Shown: positions 7,635 to 16,687 of the stretch, in pieces | Position numbering within the stretch: the stretch's first letter is position 1 | How the letters are laid out: the number at the start of each line of letters is the position of its first letter | Source: Hyphomicrobiales bacterium | GTDB lineage: Bacteria > Pseudomonadota > Alphaproteobacteria > Rhizobiales > Beijerinckiaceae | Assembly (NCBI GenBank): GCA_947455455.1 | Contig: CANGOE010000010.1 | Location: forward strand, 1 to 55,234 | Length of the DNA: 55,234 nucleotides | Reading direction: 5' to 3' | Position numbers and translations under genes: made by a program | The notes under the pieces: generated by a model | What the model was told of the DNA's origin: nothing | Database searches by the model: none | The model's input: the letters and a program-made list of their open reading frames with translations, nothing else

Positions 7635-9695
7635 TCAGTGCGGCCAGCTTTTGGCCACCATGGTCAGCACATCATATTGGGCCACCACTTTGGCGTGCTG
7701 GTTGGTCACACGGCAATCCCACCGCACCTCGCCATGATCGGCAGAGCCGCGCGGATTGATCTCCTTGCAGGTCAGTTGCACCTGCAACGTATCGCCCGGA
7801 TTGACCGGCGTCAGAAAACGCAAATGATCCACCCCGTAATTGGCCAGAACGGGACCCGGTGCAGGATCGACAAACAACCCGGCCGCAAAGGACACGATCA
7901 GATAGCCATGCGCGACCCGTCCGTCGAAAAACGGGTTCTGGCGGGCGGCTTCCTCGTCCATATGGGCATAGAATGTATCACCGGTGAAATGGGCGAAATG
8001 CTCGATATCCTCCAGCGTCACCGTGCGGGTTGCCGTCGTCAACTGCTCGCCGATTCTCAATTCGGCCAGTGATTTGCGGAACGGATGCACCGTATCGTTA
8101 TGCGCGGGCGCACCCGGTATCCAGCGGCCTGTGACCGCGCCCAGCAAATGCGGCGCGCCCTGCACGGCCGTGCGTTGCATGTAATGCTTGACGCCGCGCA
8201 TGCCGCCCATTTCCTCGCCGCCACCGGCGCGGCCCGGACCGCCATGCACCAGACCCGGCAAAGGCGAGCCGTGTCCGGTCGAGCTTTTCGCGCTGACCCG
8301 ATTGCCGATCATCACACGGCCATGGAACGAGGCCAGTCCCACAACCATTTCGCGGGCGGTATCGGCATCATTGGTAAAGACCGAGGAGACCAGCGAACCG
8401 CGTCCGCGCCGCGCCAACGCCACCGCTTCCTCGAGCGAATGATAGGGCATCACCGTGCTGACGGGGCCGAAGGCTTCCACATCATGCACCATCTGTGCCG
8501 CCAGCGGACGGGCGCAATAGAGCAGAACGGGATTCATGAACGCGCCATGCTCGGCATCCCCCGATGCCAGATGGCATTGATCGGGATGGCCCGACACGAT
8601 CTCGGCCTCATGGGCCAGTTCCCGGATCCGCCCGCGCACTTCCTCGCGTTGCGACAGGCTGGCCAGCGGCCCCATCCTGATCCCCTCATCCGCCGGATTG
8701 CCCAACGCAATCGCACCCAATTTGGCATCAAGAGCCGCAACCAGCGCCTCGCAATAGGCCTGCGGCGCAATGACGCGGCGGATGGCCGTGCATTTCTGTC
8801 CGGCTTTCACTGTCATTTCGCGCACGACCTCGCGCACGAACAGATCGAATTCCTCGGTGCCCGGCGCGGCATCCTCGCCCAGAATGGCGGCATTGAGGCT
8901 GTCGGCCTCCATCGTGAAGCGCACCGCATTGGAGACAATGGCGGGATGGGTTTTCAGCATCCGTCCGGTGGCGGCCGAACCGGTAAAGGTCACCGCGTCC
9001 TGCTCGTTGACATGATCGAGCAGATCACCGACCGAACCGCAGACAAGTTGCAAGGCCCCTTCGGGCAACAGGCCGCTGTCGATGATGGCACGCACCATCA
9101 ATTCGGTCAGATAGGCCGTCTGGCTGGCCGGTTTGATCAGCACGGGCATGCCGGCCAGCAAGGTCGGCGCCATTTTTTCCAGCATGCCCCAGCACGGGAA
9201 ATTATAGGCATTGATATGCACCGCCACGCCTTCGAGCGGGGTCAAAATATGCTGGGCAGAAAAACTGCCGTCGCGCGAGAGTTCCTCGACATCGCCATCC
9301 ACCAGCACGCGGGTATTGGGCAATTCGCGCCGGCCTTTCGAGGCATAGGCCAATAAAGTGCCGATGCCGCCTTCAATATCGATCCAGCTATCGGGCCGCG
9401 TCGCACCTGTGGCCGTGGAGAGGCTGTAGAACTCTTCCTTGCGTTCCATCAGATATTGGCCAAGCGCCTTCAGCATCGCCGCACGCTCATGGAACCCCAT
9501 GCGCCTGAGGCTATGCCCGCCCTGCGCGCGTCCATGCGCGAGGGCTGTGGCAAAATCGATTCCGCTGGCATCGATGCTGGCAACGGGCGCACCGGTTGCG
9601 GCATCCAGCAGGACGGATCCGGCTTTGGCCCCACGGATCCATTGGCCGCACAAATAGTTTTCAAGGGCGCGGGGCGCGGCACTGGCTGTCGTCAT
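7635..9695 (-). CDS. paaZ: Bifunctional PaaZ: oxepin-CoA hydrolase and semialdehyde dehydrogenase
   Basis: This 686-residue fusion has an N-terminal aldehyde dehydrogenase domain (about 1-520) with catalytic Glu at about 263 (TMEADS) and Cys at about 302 (AGQKCTAI). Its C-terminal MaoC-like hotdog hydratase has Asp 573 and His 578 in GDTFYAH. It opens oxepin-CoA and oxidises the resulting semialdehyde to 3-oxo-5,6-dehydrosuberyl-CoA. All catalytic residues of both halves are present, so PaaN is not needed to complete it. It is the last gene of the eight-gene leftward operon that starts at paaJ, 24 bases after the preceding gene. Confidence 0.96.
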   Translation of the reverse strand: MTTASAAPRALENYLCGQWIRGAKAGSVLLDAATGAPVASIDASGIDFATALAHGRAQGGHSLRRMGFHERAAMLKALGQYLMERKEEFYSLSTATGATRPDSWIDIEGGIGTLLAYASKGRRELPNTRVLVDGDVEELSRDGSFSAQHILTPLEGVAVHINAYNFPCWGMLEKMAPTLLAGMPVLIKPASQTAYLTELMVRAIIDSGLLPEGALQLVCGSVGDLLDHVNEQDAVTFTGSAATGRMLKTHPAIVSNAVRFTMEADSLNAAILGEDAAPGTEEFDLFVREVVREMTVKAGQKCTAIRRVIAPQAYCEALVAALDAKLGAIALGNPADEGIRMGPLASLSQREEVRGRIRELAHEAEIVSGHPDQCHLASGDAEHGAFMNPVLLYCARPLAAQMVHDVEAFGPVSTVMPYHSLEEAVALARRGRGSLVSSVFTNDADTAREMVVGLASFHGRVMIGNRVSAKSSTGHGSPLPGLVHGGPGRAGGGEEMGGMRGVKHYMQRTAVQGAPHLLGAVTGRWIPGAPAHNDTVHPFRKSLAELRIGEQLTTATRTVTLEDIEHFAHFTGDTFYAHMDEEAARQNPFFDGRVAHGYLIVSFAAGLFVDPAPGPVLANYGVDHLRFLTPVNPGDTLQVQLTCKEINPRGSADHGEVRWDCRVTNQHAKVVAQYDVLTMVAKSWPH

Positions 9696-9719
9696 TATCG
9701 CTGTTCCTGTCGGCTGTGA

Positions 9720-10490
9720 TCAGTTCAATTTCAAGGCGGCAAGCTGTTGGCCGGTCGCCAGCATCCATGCGTCCAGCAAGGCTTCGTTGGGCTGGTGGCG
9801 CAGGCCGAACCGTTTCAGGGTTTCAAACCGTGCCGACCCCGCCTGACCGAAACTGGCGGCCACCCGCGGTTGCCAGAAAGCCACGGCTTTGCGGGCTTCA
9901 AGTCGACCCTCTTCGCTGGCCACAATCCGGGCCAAGCCCTCCACGCCCAATTCGGCATGGCGTTGCTCGCGCGGGGCAATCGCATGGAACACCTCGGCCA
10001 GAGGTGCATAGGAGATGCGCGAGAATTCTTTCAATTGCACGCCGACCGCAAGGCCCATCAATACATTCATCACCACTGCATCGGTCCAGCCTTGCAAAGG
10101 ATAGTGGAACACCGAGAGCCGCATGTCACTGCCCTGTCGCGTAGCCCCGATTTCGACATCACGGCCCATCCGCGCGGCCCATGGATGATGCACCGCATAG
10201 CGACCCTGATCGGCTCCGAATTCACCCATCACCGCCAGCACGCGTTCGGCGTGATCGGTTTTCTCCAGCACGATGCGGGCGGCGGCAATGCGCTCCTTGA
10301 TCCCGGGTGCCTCGTTGATCACCTCGGCAAAACCGGCAGAGCCTGCCAGTTCGCTATCGACAAAGGTTGCCATCAGCCGCAACAGCTCGCCGCGATAACG
10401 CGGCGGCACATTATGCGGTGCAGAGAGCACGCCGCCTTGCGCCAGATAATCCTCAATCGGCATGGATTCTGTAGGACCGGATTCAGACAT
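9720..10490 (-). CDS. Extra PaaA/PaaC-family ferritin-like protein in the paa operon
   Basis: This 256-residue protein resembles the phenylacetic-acid-catabolic ferritin-like family but is separate from paaA (13282) and paaC (12148). It keeps EQRH (175-178) as a metal-type ExxH pair and Glu 47. The first pair is changed: in PaaA, Glu 63 is followed 33 residues later by His 96 in EAGH; here Glu 47 is followed 33 residues later by His 80 in EKTDH, so the ligand Glu position is Lys 77. It may be an accessory or regulatory subunit, or an oxygenase for another substrate. It lies 18 bases after paaE and 24 before paaZ, clearly within the operon. The exact function is unknown. Confidence 0.8.
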   Translation of the reverse strand: MSESGPTESMPIEDYLAQGGVLSAPHNVPPRYRGELLRLMATFVDSELAGSAGFAEVINEAPGIKERIAAARIVLEKTDHAERVLAVMGEFGADQGRYAVHHPWAARMGRDVEIGATRQGSDMRLSVFHYPLQGWTDAVVMNVLMGLAVGVQLKEFSRISYAPLAEVFHAIAPREQRHAELGVEGLARIVASEEGRLEARKAVAFWQPRVAASFGQAGSARFETLKRFGLRHQPNEALLDAWMLATGQQLAALKLN

Positions 10491-10508
10491 GATGACTCCT
10501 CCTCCTTG

Positions 10509-11591
10509 TTACTGGTCGTAGCTGACAACCAGCTTGTCGGTCAGCGGATAGCATTGGCAGGTCAGCACATAGCCCTGTTGGACCTCGTAATCCTCAAGGG
10601 CGTGGTTGGTGTGCATTTCGACTTCGCCTTCCAGCACTTTGGCGCGGCAGGTCGAACACACACCCGCCTTGCAGGCATAGGGCGCATCAAGACTGTTTTC
10701 GAGCGCGGCATCCAGCAGGCTCTGGCCCTGTTTGGGCATTTTGAAACTGCGGGTCGCCCCGTCCAGTGTCACCATCGCCTCGCACGTGTCGGCGCGATCG
10801 GTCACCGAGGCACTGACGGTTCGGGCCTTGGCGCGGCCCGGCTGGCCGGAGGCAAACAGTTCGAATTTGATCTGGCGGTCTGTCATGCCATGCGCACGCA
10901 AAGCGGCGGCAATCGCCAGCATCATCGGTTCGGGACCGCAGATGAAAGCGGTGTCGACAGACGGCAAGTCGATCCATGCCTCGAACAGCTGGCGGCATTT
11001 ATCGCCGTCGATCCGGCCGGTAAACAGATCGATCTCCTGCGATTCCGTCTCCAGAATATGCAAGAGCGACAAGCGGCCCAGATAGAGATTTTTGATGTCC
11101 TCCAGCTCCTCGCGGAACATGATCGAGGAAATCTGCCGATTGGCATAGACCAGCGTAAAGCGCGATTTCGGTTCGCGTTCCAGCACTGTCTTGATGATCG
11201 ACAAAAGCGGTGTGATCCCGCTTCCGCCGGCAAAACCCAGATAGTTTTTGGACTGGTCCGGCTCGATCGGCGTATGGAAATTGCCCATCGGCGGCATGGC
11301 CTCGATGACCTCGCCCGCCTTCAGATGCTCGTTGGCCCAGGTGGAAAAGGCTCCGCCATCGACCCGTTTGATTCCGACCTTCAGCACGCCCTCGTCCTTG
11401 CCCGCACAAATCGAATAGGAGCGGCGCAATTCGGTGCCGTCGAACTGGCGGCGGAAGGTCAGATACTGGCCTTGCGTGAAATCGAACAGCGCACGCTCGT
11501 CCTCGCGCGGCTTCAGGGTGACCACGACAGCATCGCGCGTTTCGCGCCGCACATCGGTCACTTCAAGAGAATGAAAACGTGCCATGGACAC
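10509..11591 (-). CDS. paaE: Phenylacetyl-CoA epoxidase reductase PaaE
   Basis: This 360-residue ferredoxin-NADP-reductase-type protein has, in order, an FAD domain (RRSYSICAG near 59-67), an NAD(P) domain (GGSGITPLLS; later CGPEPMM) and a C-terminal plant-type [2Fe-2S] domain with Cys 307, 312, 315 and 345. It passes electrons from NADPH to the di-iron centre of PaaA. It follows paaD after 24 bases. Length and domain order match PaaE. Confidence 0.96.
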   Translation of the reverse strand: MSMARFHSLEVTDVRRETRDAVVVTLKPREDERALFDFTQGQYLTFRRQFDGTELRRSYSICAGKDEGVLKVGIKRVDGGAFSTWANEHLKAGEVIEAMPPMGNFHTPIEPDQSKNYLGFAGGSGITPLLSIIKTVLEREPKSRFTLVYANRQISSIMFREELEDIKNLYLGRLSLLHILETESQEIDLFTGRIDGDKCRQLFEAWIDLPSVDTAFICGPEPMMLAIAAALRAHGMTDRQIKFELFASGQPGRAKARTVSASVTDRADTCEAMVTLDGATRSFKMPKQGQSLLDAALENSLDAPYACKAGVCSTCRAKVLEGEVEMHTNHALEDYEVQQGYVLTCQCYPLTDKLVVSYDQ

Positions 11592-11615
11592 CCGCTCCTT
11601 CCGGATTGTGGATCG

Positions 11616-12143
11616 TTAGATACATTTGAAATAATCAAAGGGTTCGAGACAGTCGGTGCAACGATAGCTGGCCTTGCACGGCGTCGAGCCGAACTGGCTA
11701 ATCTTTTCGGTGGCCATCGACCGGCAACGCGGACAGGCAATCGCCAGATTCCCCCCCGATACCATGCTCTCAAGACGCGCCTGCAAACGCCCGTCGGCGG
11801 CCGTGCCGTCGATGGGCGGTGCAATGCCGTAAGCCAACAGCTTGTCGCGGCCCGACGGGCTGATCCAGTCGGTTGTCCACGGCGGCGACAATTGCCGCTC
11901 CAGCCGCAACCGTTCCACGCCATGACCGCGCAAGGCGGTTTCGATGTCCAGATTGATGATGCTGGTCGCCGGACAACCCGAATAGGTCGGGGTCACGGTC
12001 ACGACCAGCTCGTCATCGAGATAGCGCACGGCGCGGATGATCCCCAATTCCGTCAGCGAGATCACCGGAATTTCCGGATCCTTCACCTCGTCCAGCCATT
12101 GCCAGACCTGTTCGACCGACGGAGGGGATGTCATAGAGCTCAT
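11616..12143 (-). CDS. paaD: PaaD, iron-sulfur/metal assembly factor of the epoxidase
   Basis: This is a 175-residue protein: an N-terminal DUF59/MIP18-like domain (VKDPEIPVISLTELGII; TPTYSGCPAT) and a C-terminal Cys-rich segment (CPRCRS, then CKASYRCTDCLEPFDYFKCI). It is needed for maturation of the oxygenase complex rather than for catalysis. The frame stays open to 12251, but that part overlaps paaC. ATG at 12143, 4 bases after the paaC stop, or ATG at 12134, which has the better-spaced AGGG, is the real start. Confidence 0.93.
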   Translation of the reverse strand: MSSMTSPPSVEQVWQWLDEVKDPEIPVISLTELGIIRAVRYLDDELVVTVTPTYSGCPATSIINLDIETALRGHGVERLRLERQLSPPWTTDWISPSGRDKLLAYGIAPPIDGTAADGRLQARLESMVSGGNLAIACPRCRSMATEKISQFGSTPCKASYRCTDCLEPFDYFKCI

Positions 12144-12147
12144 GCCC

Positions 12148-12939
12148 TTACCAGACCGCGCCGGGATAAGCGCGTTGCAGAAACTGCATCTGGGCCAGAA
12201 TGAAACCCAGATGCTCGGTATGGATGCCGCGCTTGCCGCCTTTATGCACAAAGGTACCGGCCGGCACCGTCAGGGTCGCCTCGCTCAGCACCCGCAACAC
12301 CGTCTGCTCCCATTTCGGTTTCAGATCGGCCGGATTGGGGGCAATGCCTGCCGCGGCCAGCCGCTCGTCATGGGCATCTGCCACAAACAACTCGCCGGCA
12401 TAGGACCACAGATCATCAAGAGCCGCCTGCATGCGGCGGTGGCTTTCGTCGGTACCATCCCCCAGACGGATCACCAGATCGGCGGACCGCTCGACATGGT
12501 AATAGACCTCCTTGACAGCCTTGGCGGCAATCTCGGCAAGACGCGGATGGGTTGAAGTCTGAAGTGCTTTCAACAATTCCAGATGCCAGACATCGAACAA
12601 GAATTGCCGCATCAGCGTCTGTCCGAAATCGCCGTTGGGCCGTTCGACCAGCAGGACATTTCTGAACTGGGCGGCATCACGCAGATAGGCCAGCTGGTCG
12701 GCCGTGCGGGCTTGGCCGTTCACCGATGCTTCCAGCTCGCCCGCCAGTCCCAGCCACAACTGTGTCTGGCCGATCAGATCGAGGGCCGAATTGGCCAATG
12801 CGATATCTTCCTCCAGCACGGGGGAATGGCCGCACCATTCCGACACGCGATGGCCGAGCACAAGTGTATTGTCGCCGGTGCGCAACAGGAATTCGATCAC
12901 GTCCGCAGTTTCGGTCTCAGGTCGGGATTGTTGGGCCAT
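12148..12939 (-). CDS. paaC: Phenylacetyl-CoA epoxidase structural subunit PaaC
   Basis: This 263-residue ferritin-like protein has the PaaC stretch EEDIALANSALDLIGQ (about 43-58) and a C-terminal GGKRGIHTEHLGFILAQMQFLQRAYPGA. It pairs with PaaA in the oxygenase heterodimer, but members of this branch have no working di-iron site. The start overlaps the paaB stop (TAATG). It belongs to the paaABCDE block. Confidence 0.95.
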   Translation of the reverse strand: MAQQSRPETETADVIEFLLRTGDNTLVLGHRVSEWCGHSPVLEEDIALANSALDLIGQTQLWLGLAGELEASVNGQARTADQLAYLRDAAQFRNVLLVERPNGDFGQTLMRQFLFDVWHLELLKALQTSTHPRLAEIAAKAVKEVYYHVERSADLVIRLGDGTDESHRRMQAALDDLWSYAGELFVADAHDERLAAAGIAPNPADLKPKWEQTVLRVLSEATLTVPAGTFVHKGGKRGIHTEHLGFILAQMQFLQRAYPGAVW

Positions 12940-13223
12940 TACATATGCCCCACTTCTTCCGGAATATCGAAAAAGGTCGGATGCCGGTAGACCTTGGCAT
13001 TGGCAGGCTCGAACAGCGGTCCCTTGTCGGAGGGGCTGGAGGCCGCGATGTCGTTGGATTTCACAACCCAGATGCTGACCCCTTCGTTGCGGCGGGTATA
13101 GACATCACGGGCATGTTTGATCGCCATCTCGGAGTCCGGCGCATGGAGCGAGCCGACATGACGGTGGTTGAGGCCATGCTGGCCGCGGATAAACACTTCC
13201 CAAAGAGGCCATTCACTCGACAT
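12939..13223 (-). CDS. paaB: Phenylacetyl-CoA epoxidase subunit PaaB
   Basis: This 94-residue protein has the typical PaaB sequence: WPLWEVFIRGQHGLNHRHVG at the N-terminus, then ARDVYTRRNEGVSIWVV. It bridges PaaAC heterodimers and is required for turnover. It ends within paaC (overlap TAATG) and lies 58 bases after paaA, with a GGAGG-like site (GGGAGGAACC) before its ATG. Confidence 0.95.
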   Translation of the reverse strand: MSSEWPLWEVFIRGQHGLNHRHVGSLHAPDSEMAIKHARDVYTRRNEGVSIWVVKSNDIAASSPSDKGPLFEPANAKVYRHPTFFDIPEEVGHM

Positions 13224-13281
13224 AGGGGTTCCTCCCGTATGATGACAGGACGGCAGATCATCCGCCGTCGGGATTGATCAC

Positions 13282-14292
13282 TTATTCGGCGGCCAAAGGC
13301 TGGCGGGTCCGGCGGGCCTCTGCCTTTTTGGCATAGGCGGTCAGACCGTCACGGAACCATGCCCCGTCGTCCCATGCCTTGACGCGGGCGGCCAGACGCT
13401 CCTTGTTGCACGGACCGTTGCCGGCCAGCACCTCGAAAAATTCCGTCCAGTCCGGCTCGGAGAAGTCATAGCCCTGCTTCTCCTCGTTCCACGCCAGATG
13501 CTCGTCGGGCACGGTCAGACCCAGATATTTGGCCTGCGGCACGGTCTGGTCGACAAATTTCTGGCGCAACTCGTCATTGGTGTTGATCTTGATTTTCCAC
13601 GCCATGGATTGGGCTGAATGCACCGATTCCTTGTCGGACGGGCCGAACATCATCAAAGACGGATACCAGAAGCGGTTCAACGCATCCTGCGCCATCGCCT
13701 TTTGCTCGGGCGACCCTTGCGCCATCTTCATCATGATGTCGTAACCCTGACGCTGATGGAAACTTTCTTCCTTGCAGATACGGACCATCGCGCGGCTGTA
13801 AGGGCCGAACGAGGTGCGTTGCAACGGCACCTGATTCATGATCGCCGCGCCGTCGACCAGCCAGCCGACCGCGCCGATATCGGCCCATGTCAAAGTCGGA
13901 TAATTGAAAATGGACGAATATTTCATCTTGCCCGAATGGAGCAATCCGATCAGCTCGTCGCGGCTCACCCCAAGGGTTTCGGCCGCGCAATAGAGGTAGA
14001 GCCCATGGCCTGCCTCGTCCTGCACCTTGGCCAGCAAAATCGCCTTGCGCTCCAATGTCGGGGCGCGGGTGATCCAGTTGCCTTCCGGCAATTGGCCGAC
14101 AATTTCGGAATGGGCGTGCTGGCCGATCTGGCGGATCAGCGTTTTGCGATAGCCTTCCGGCATGTATTCCTTCGGCTCGATCTTTTCACCCCGATCGATC
14201 CGCTCCTGAAAGGCGCGATCCTCGGGCGACATTTCGCTCAGGTCTTTGACCCGGTCACTGTCGGTCTTGATCATTTGTGCATACATAGCCAA
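13282..14292 (-). CDS. paaA: Phenylacetyl-CoA epoxidase catalytic subunit PaaA
   Basis: This 336-residue di-iron oxygenase subunit keeps its ligand motifs: Glu 63 in HSEIVG, E93AGH96, and E176SFH179. It inserts one oxygen atom into the ring of phenylacetyl-CoA to give the 1,2-epoxide. It is the second gene of the operon, 16 bases after paaJ. N- and C-termini are of the usual length. These intact ligands are the reference for the altered paralogue at 9720-10490. Confidence 0.97.
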   Translation of the reverse strand: MAMYAQMIKTDSDRVKDLSEMSPEDRAFQERIDRGEKIEPKEYMPEGYRKTLIRQIGQHAHSEIVGQLPEGNWITRAPTLERKAILLAKVQDEAGHGLYLYCAAETLGVSRDELIGLLHSGKMKYSSIFNYPTLTWADIGAVGWLVDGAAIMNQVPLQRTSFGPYSRAMVRICKEESFHQRQGYDIMMKMAQGSPEQKAMAQDALNRFWYPSLMMFGPSDKESVHSAQSMAWKIKINTNDELRQKFVDQTVPQAKYLGLTVPDEHLAWNEEKQGYDFSEPDWTEFFEVLAGNGPCNKERLAARVKAWDDGAWFRDGLTAYAKKAEARRTRQPLAAE

Positions 14293-14308
14293 TCCCTCCG
14301 AAGTGATG

Positions 14309-15514
14309 TCAGACGCGTTCGATAATCAATGCAATGCCTTGGCCCACGCCGATGCACATCGTGCACAAAGCGTAACGGCCACCCTGCCGGTGCAGTTGGT
14401 ACATCGCGGATGTGACAAGGCGTGATCCGCTCATGCCGAGCGGATGACCCAGCGCAATCGCTCCGCCATTGGGGTTCACATGCGCGGCATCATCGGGCAG
14501 GCCGAGATCGCGCGTCACCGCCAGAGCCTGCGCGGCAAAGGCCTCGTTCAATTCGATCACATCCATCTGGTCGAGACGCAGGCCGGTGCGTTCCAGTACT
14601 TTGCGGACAGCCGGCGCAGGACCAAAGCCCATCACACGCGGCTCAAGCCCCGCCGCCGCCATCCCGACAATGCGGGCACGCGGGGTCAGGCCCTGCTGTT
14701 CGGCCATCTGTTGCGAGGCAATCAGCAAAGCCGCCGCACCGTCATTGACCCCCGACGCATTGCCCGCCGTCACCGTCAGATCGGGACCGTTGATGCCTTT
14801 CAGCTTGGCCATCTGTTCAACCGTCGTGCCGGGGCGCGGATGCTCGTCGGTGTCGATCACCAAAGGATCACCCTTTTTCTGGGGCAGGATCACCGGCGCA
14901 ATTTCATCCTTGAACAGACCAGCCGCCTGTGCGGCGGCCCAACGCGCCTGCGAGCGGGCCGCAAAGGCATCCTGATCGGCGCGGCCGATATGGTAATCGG
15001 CGGCCACATTGTCGGCCGTTTCGGGCATCGAATGGGTGCCGTAGAGGCTCTTCATTTTCGGATTGGTAAAACGCCAGCCGATGGTGGTGTCATAGACCGC
15101 ATTGGAGCGCGAAAAGGCCGTATCGGCCTTGGGCATCACAAACGGCGCACGGCTCATGCTTTCGACACCGCCGGCAATCATCATGTCGCAATCGCCCGAA
15201 CGGATGGCGCGTGCCGCCATGCCCACCGCATCCATGCCCGACCCGCACAACCGGTTGACGGTATTGCCAGGCACGCTGACCGGCAGGCCCGACAGCAAAA
15301 TCGCCATGCGCCCGACATTGCGGTTGTCTTCGCCCGCCTGGTTGGCGCAACCATAAATCAGGTCGTCCACCTTGGTCCAATCGACCGAGGGATTACGTTG
15401 CATCAGCGCCGTCAGGGGCAGTGCCGCCAGATCATCGGCACGGATGGAGGACAGAGCACCGCCATAACGGCCAATGGGTGTGCGCACCGCATCACAAATA
15501 AAGGCTTCAGCCAT
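14309..15514 (-). CDS. paaJ: 3-oxoadipyl-CoA / 3-oxo-5,6-dehydrosuberyl-CoA thiolase PaaJ (PcaF family)
   Basis: This is a 401-residue thiolase with nucleophile Cys 90 (NRLCGSG), His 357 (GHPLG) and Cys 387 (CTMCIGVG). It carries out both thiolytic steps of the pathway, releasing acetyl-CoA and finally succinyl-CoA. PcaF of the beta-ketoadipate pathway is nearly the same protein, so the symbol rests on its place as first gene of the paa operon. A predicted promoter and operator lie 77-126 bases upstream of its ATG. Confidence 0.93.
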   Translation of the reverse strand: MAEAFICDAVRTPIGRYGGALSSIRADDLAALPLTALMQRNPSVDWTKVDDLIYGCANQAGEDNRNVGRMAILLSGLPVSVPGNTVNRLCGSGMDAVGMAARAIRSGDCDMMIAGGVESMSRAPFVMPKADTAFSRSNAVYDTTIGWRFTNPKMKSLYGTHSMPETADNVAADYHIGRADQDAFAARSQARWAAAQAAGLFKDEIAPVILPQKKGDPLVIDTDEHPRPGTTVEQMAKLKGINGPDLTVTAGNASGVNDGAAALLIASQQMAEQQGLTPRARIVGMAAAGLEPRVMGFGPAPAVRKVLERTGLRLDQMDVIELNEAFAAQALAVTRDLGLPDDAAHVNPNGGAIALGHPLGMSGSRLVTSAMYQLHRQGGRYALCTMCIGVGQGIALIIERV

Positions 15515-15590
15515 CTTATCCTCCCGTTCGTCGTTCCGATCGTCCTGAACAGTCTTGTGCCCGGACCCGTGTCATTGCCACAATTCATTG

Positions 15591-15604
15591 ACCGACCGGT
15601 TAGT
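15591..15604. promoter_or_regulatory. Operator-like dyad ACCGACCGGTTAGT before paaJ
   Basis: Matches the dyad at 4259-4272 at 11 of 14 positions and shares its CCGG centre. It sits just downstream of the predicted -10 (15612-15617), at about +2 to +15, a classical repressor position. Candidate PaaR site. Confidence 0.58.
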
Positions 15605-15611
15605 TATATCG

Positions 15612-15640
15612 GTCATAGCATCCCAAACATCACACTTCAA
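15612..15640 (-). promoter_or_regulatory. Predicted sigma70-type promoter of the paaJ-paaABCDE-paaZ operon
   Basis: Read leftward, TTGAAG (15640-15635) and TATGAC (15617-15612) are 17 bases apart. The transcript would begin near 15605, about 90 bases before the paaJ ATG, and run through eight genes. The operator at 15591-15604 lies at its start. Confidence 0.5.
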
Positions 15641-15671
15641 GCGCATTTTTAAGTTTTTGTGTGATGTTTGG
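15623..15671. repeat. Long perfect inverted repeat, 13-bp arms, upstream of paaJ promoter
   Basis: CCAAACATCACAC (15623-15635) and GTGTGATGTTTGG (15659-15671) are exact complements separated by 23 bases. One arm covers the promoter spacer and touches the -35; the other lies just upstream of it. Widely spaced half-sites are a known feature of PaaX operators, though the E. coli half-site sequence is different. It could also form an RNA stem at the end of the paaX message, but no T-run follows. Confidence 0.6.
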
Positions 15672-15732
15672 ACATGCGTTGATCGGACATCTCCAAACGG
15701 CCATTCAGCGCCATATCGGGATTGATTATGAT

Positions 15733-16629
15733 TTAGCCCGCCAACAATTCAAGTCGTCTTTCGACCATCACCGTTCTGGCAGGCAGAGCGCCTTGGGCCG
15801 ATACGAAATGCTTGGAGACATAGGCATCCGCCCCCGCCGACAAAGCCCGATAGAGCTCGGCAAACAAAGCGCGGGCGCGATGGCCGATCCAGGCATCAGG
15901 CAAGGCCTGATCGGGCAAGTCAGGATCGCGCAGGGCCACCTGCCGGAACTGGTGGACCAGCAACAGGCGCAATTGCAACATTTGGTACGGAGAAAAATCC
16001 TCGCTCAAACCGAGACGGTGTTGCACGGGCCCAAAACCGTCGACAAAGAGCTGATAGGCCTCGGCCAAGGGGGCCAGATCCCAGTGCGTTGCCGCCATGG
16101 CCTGAAACATGGCACGCGGACCTTGGGCCTGCGCATCGAAGACGACAGCATGGGCCTGCGGCGGCAGATGCGCCTGCGGACCGAGAAACCAATTGGCCGC
16201 CAGACGGCGAAAACCCGCCAGCTCCAGATGCGCCAATGCGGGCTCGTGGCCGGTCTCGGCCAACCAGACGAAACACCAGTCCTGTCGGGCGCGCCGCTCG
16301 AAAATCCGCGAGGCGGCGAGGAGAAATTCGGTCTGGGCGGTCTCCGACAGGCGGTAATAACTGCGCCGTCCCTCGCGCTCACCCTTCAACCTGTCGGCCG
16401 CAACCAGACGCGACACTGCCGTGCGCACCAGACTCTCGCTGATTCCGACACTGGCGCAGGTCTCGATCAGATTGCCGATCCACAAATGCCCGCCGCGCGG
16501 TTCCACCACATCGCCGTAAATGGTCACGATAAAACCGCCCGCCCGCAACCGGATGGTTTTGATCAATGCATCGATTACGGATGCAGGATCGCCTGCCGCG
16601 ATCTTGGCGCTGTCGGTTGTCTTGCTCAT
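15733..16629 (-). CDS. paaX: PaaX-family transcriptional repressor
   Basis: This 298-residue protein has a winged-helix N-terminus (LIETCASVGISESLVRTAVSRL, about 56-77; GRRSYYRLSE) followed by the PaaX core and C-terminal domains. PaaX represses paa genes and responds to phenylacetyl-CoA. It lies 58 bases after the FAD oxidoreductase gene in the same direction and 218 bases before paaJ. The 13-bp dyad at 15623-15671 in that gap is a candidate target. Presence together with the TetR-type regulator at 7020 is noteworthy. Confidence 0.93.
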   Translation of the reverse strand: MSKTTDSAKIAAGDPASVIDALIKTIRLRAGGFIVTIYGDVVEPRGGHLWIGNLIETCASVGISESLVRTAVSRLVAADRLKGEREGRRSYYRLSETAQTEFLLAASRIFERRARQDWCFVWLAETGHEPALAHLELAGFRRLAANWFLGPQAHLPPQAHAVVFDAQAQGPRAMFQAMAATHWDLAPLAEAYQLFVDGFGPVQHRLGLSEDFSPYQMLQLRLLLVHQFRQVALRDPDLPDQALPDAWIGHRARALFAELYRALSAGADAYVSKHFVSAQGALPARTVMVERRLELLAG

Positions 16630-16687
16630 GCGTCACTGCTGTAAGTGAAGTCGTGTCATGAGGCAAACCCGATCACATTAGGCCGGC

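Noticed and set aside
8085-9356. A 423-codon open frame on the plus strand
   Set aside because: Antisense to paaZ, whose catalytic residues are all in place. The frame is His/Arg/Gly-rich, as expected of a shadow.
9747-12203. An 818-codon open frame on the plus strand
   Set aside because: It lies opposite paaE, paaD and the ferritin-like gene, which are clear homologues; high GC at third positions leaves the opposite strand open. The translation has no recognisable domain.
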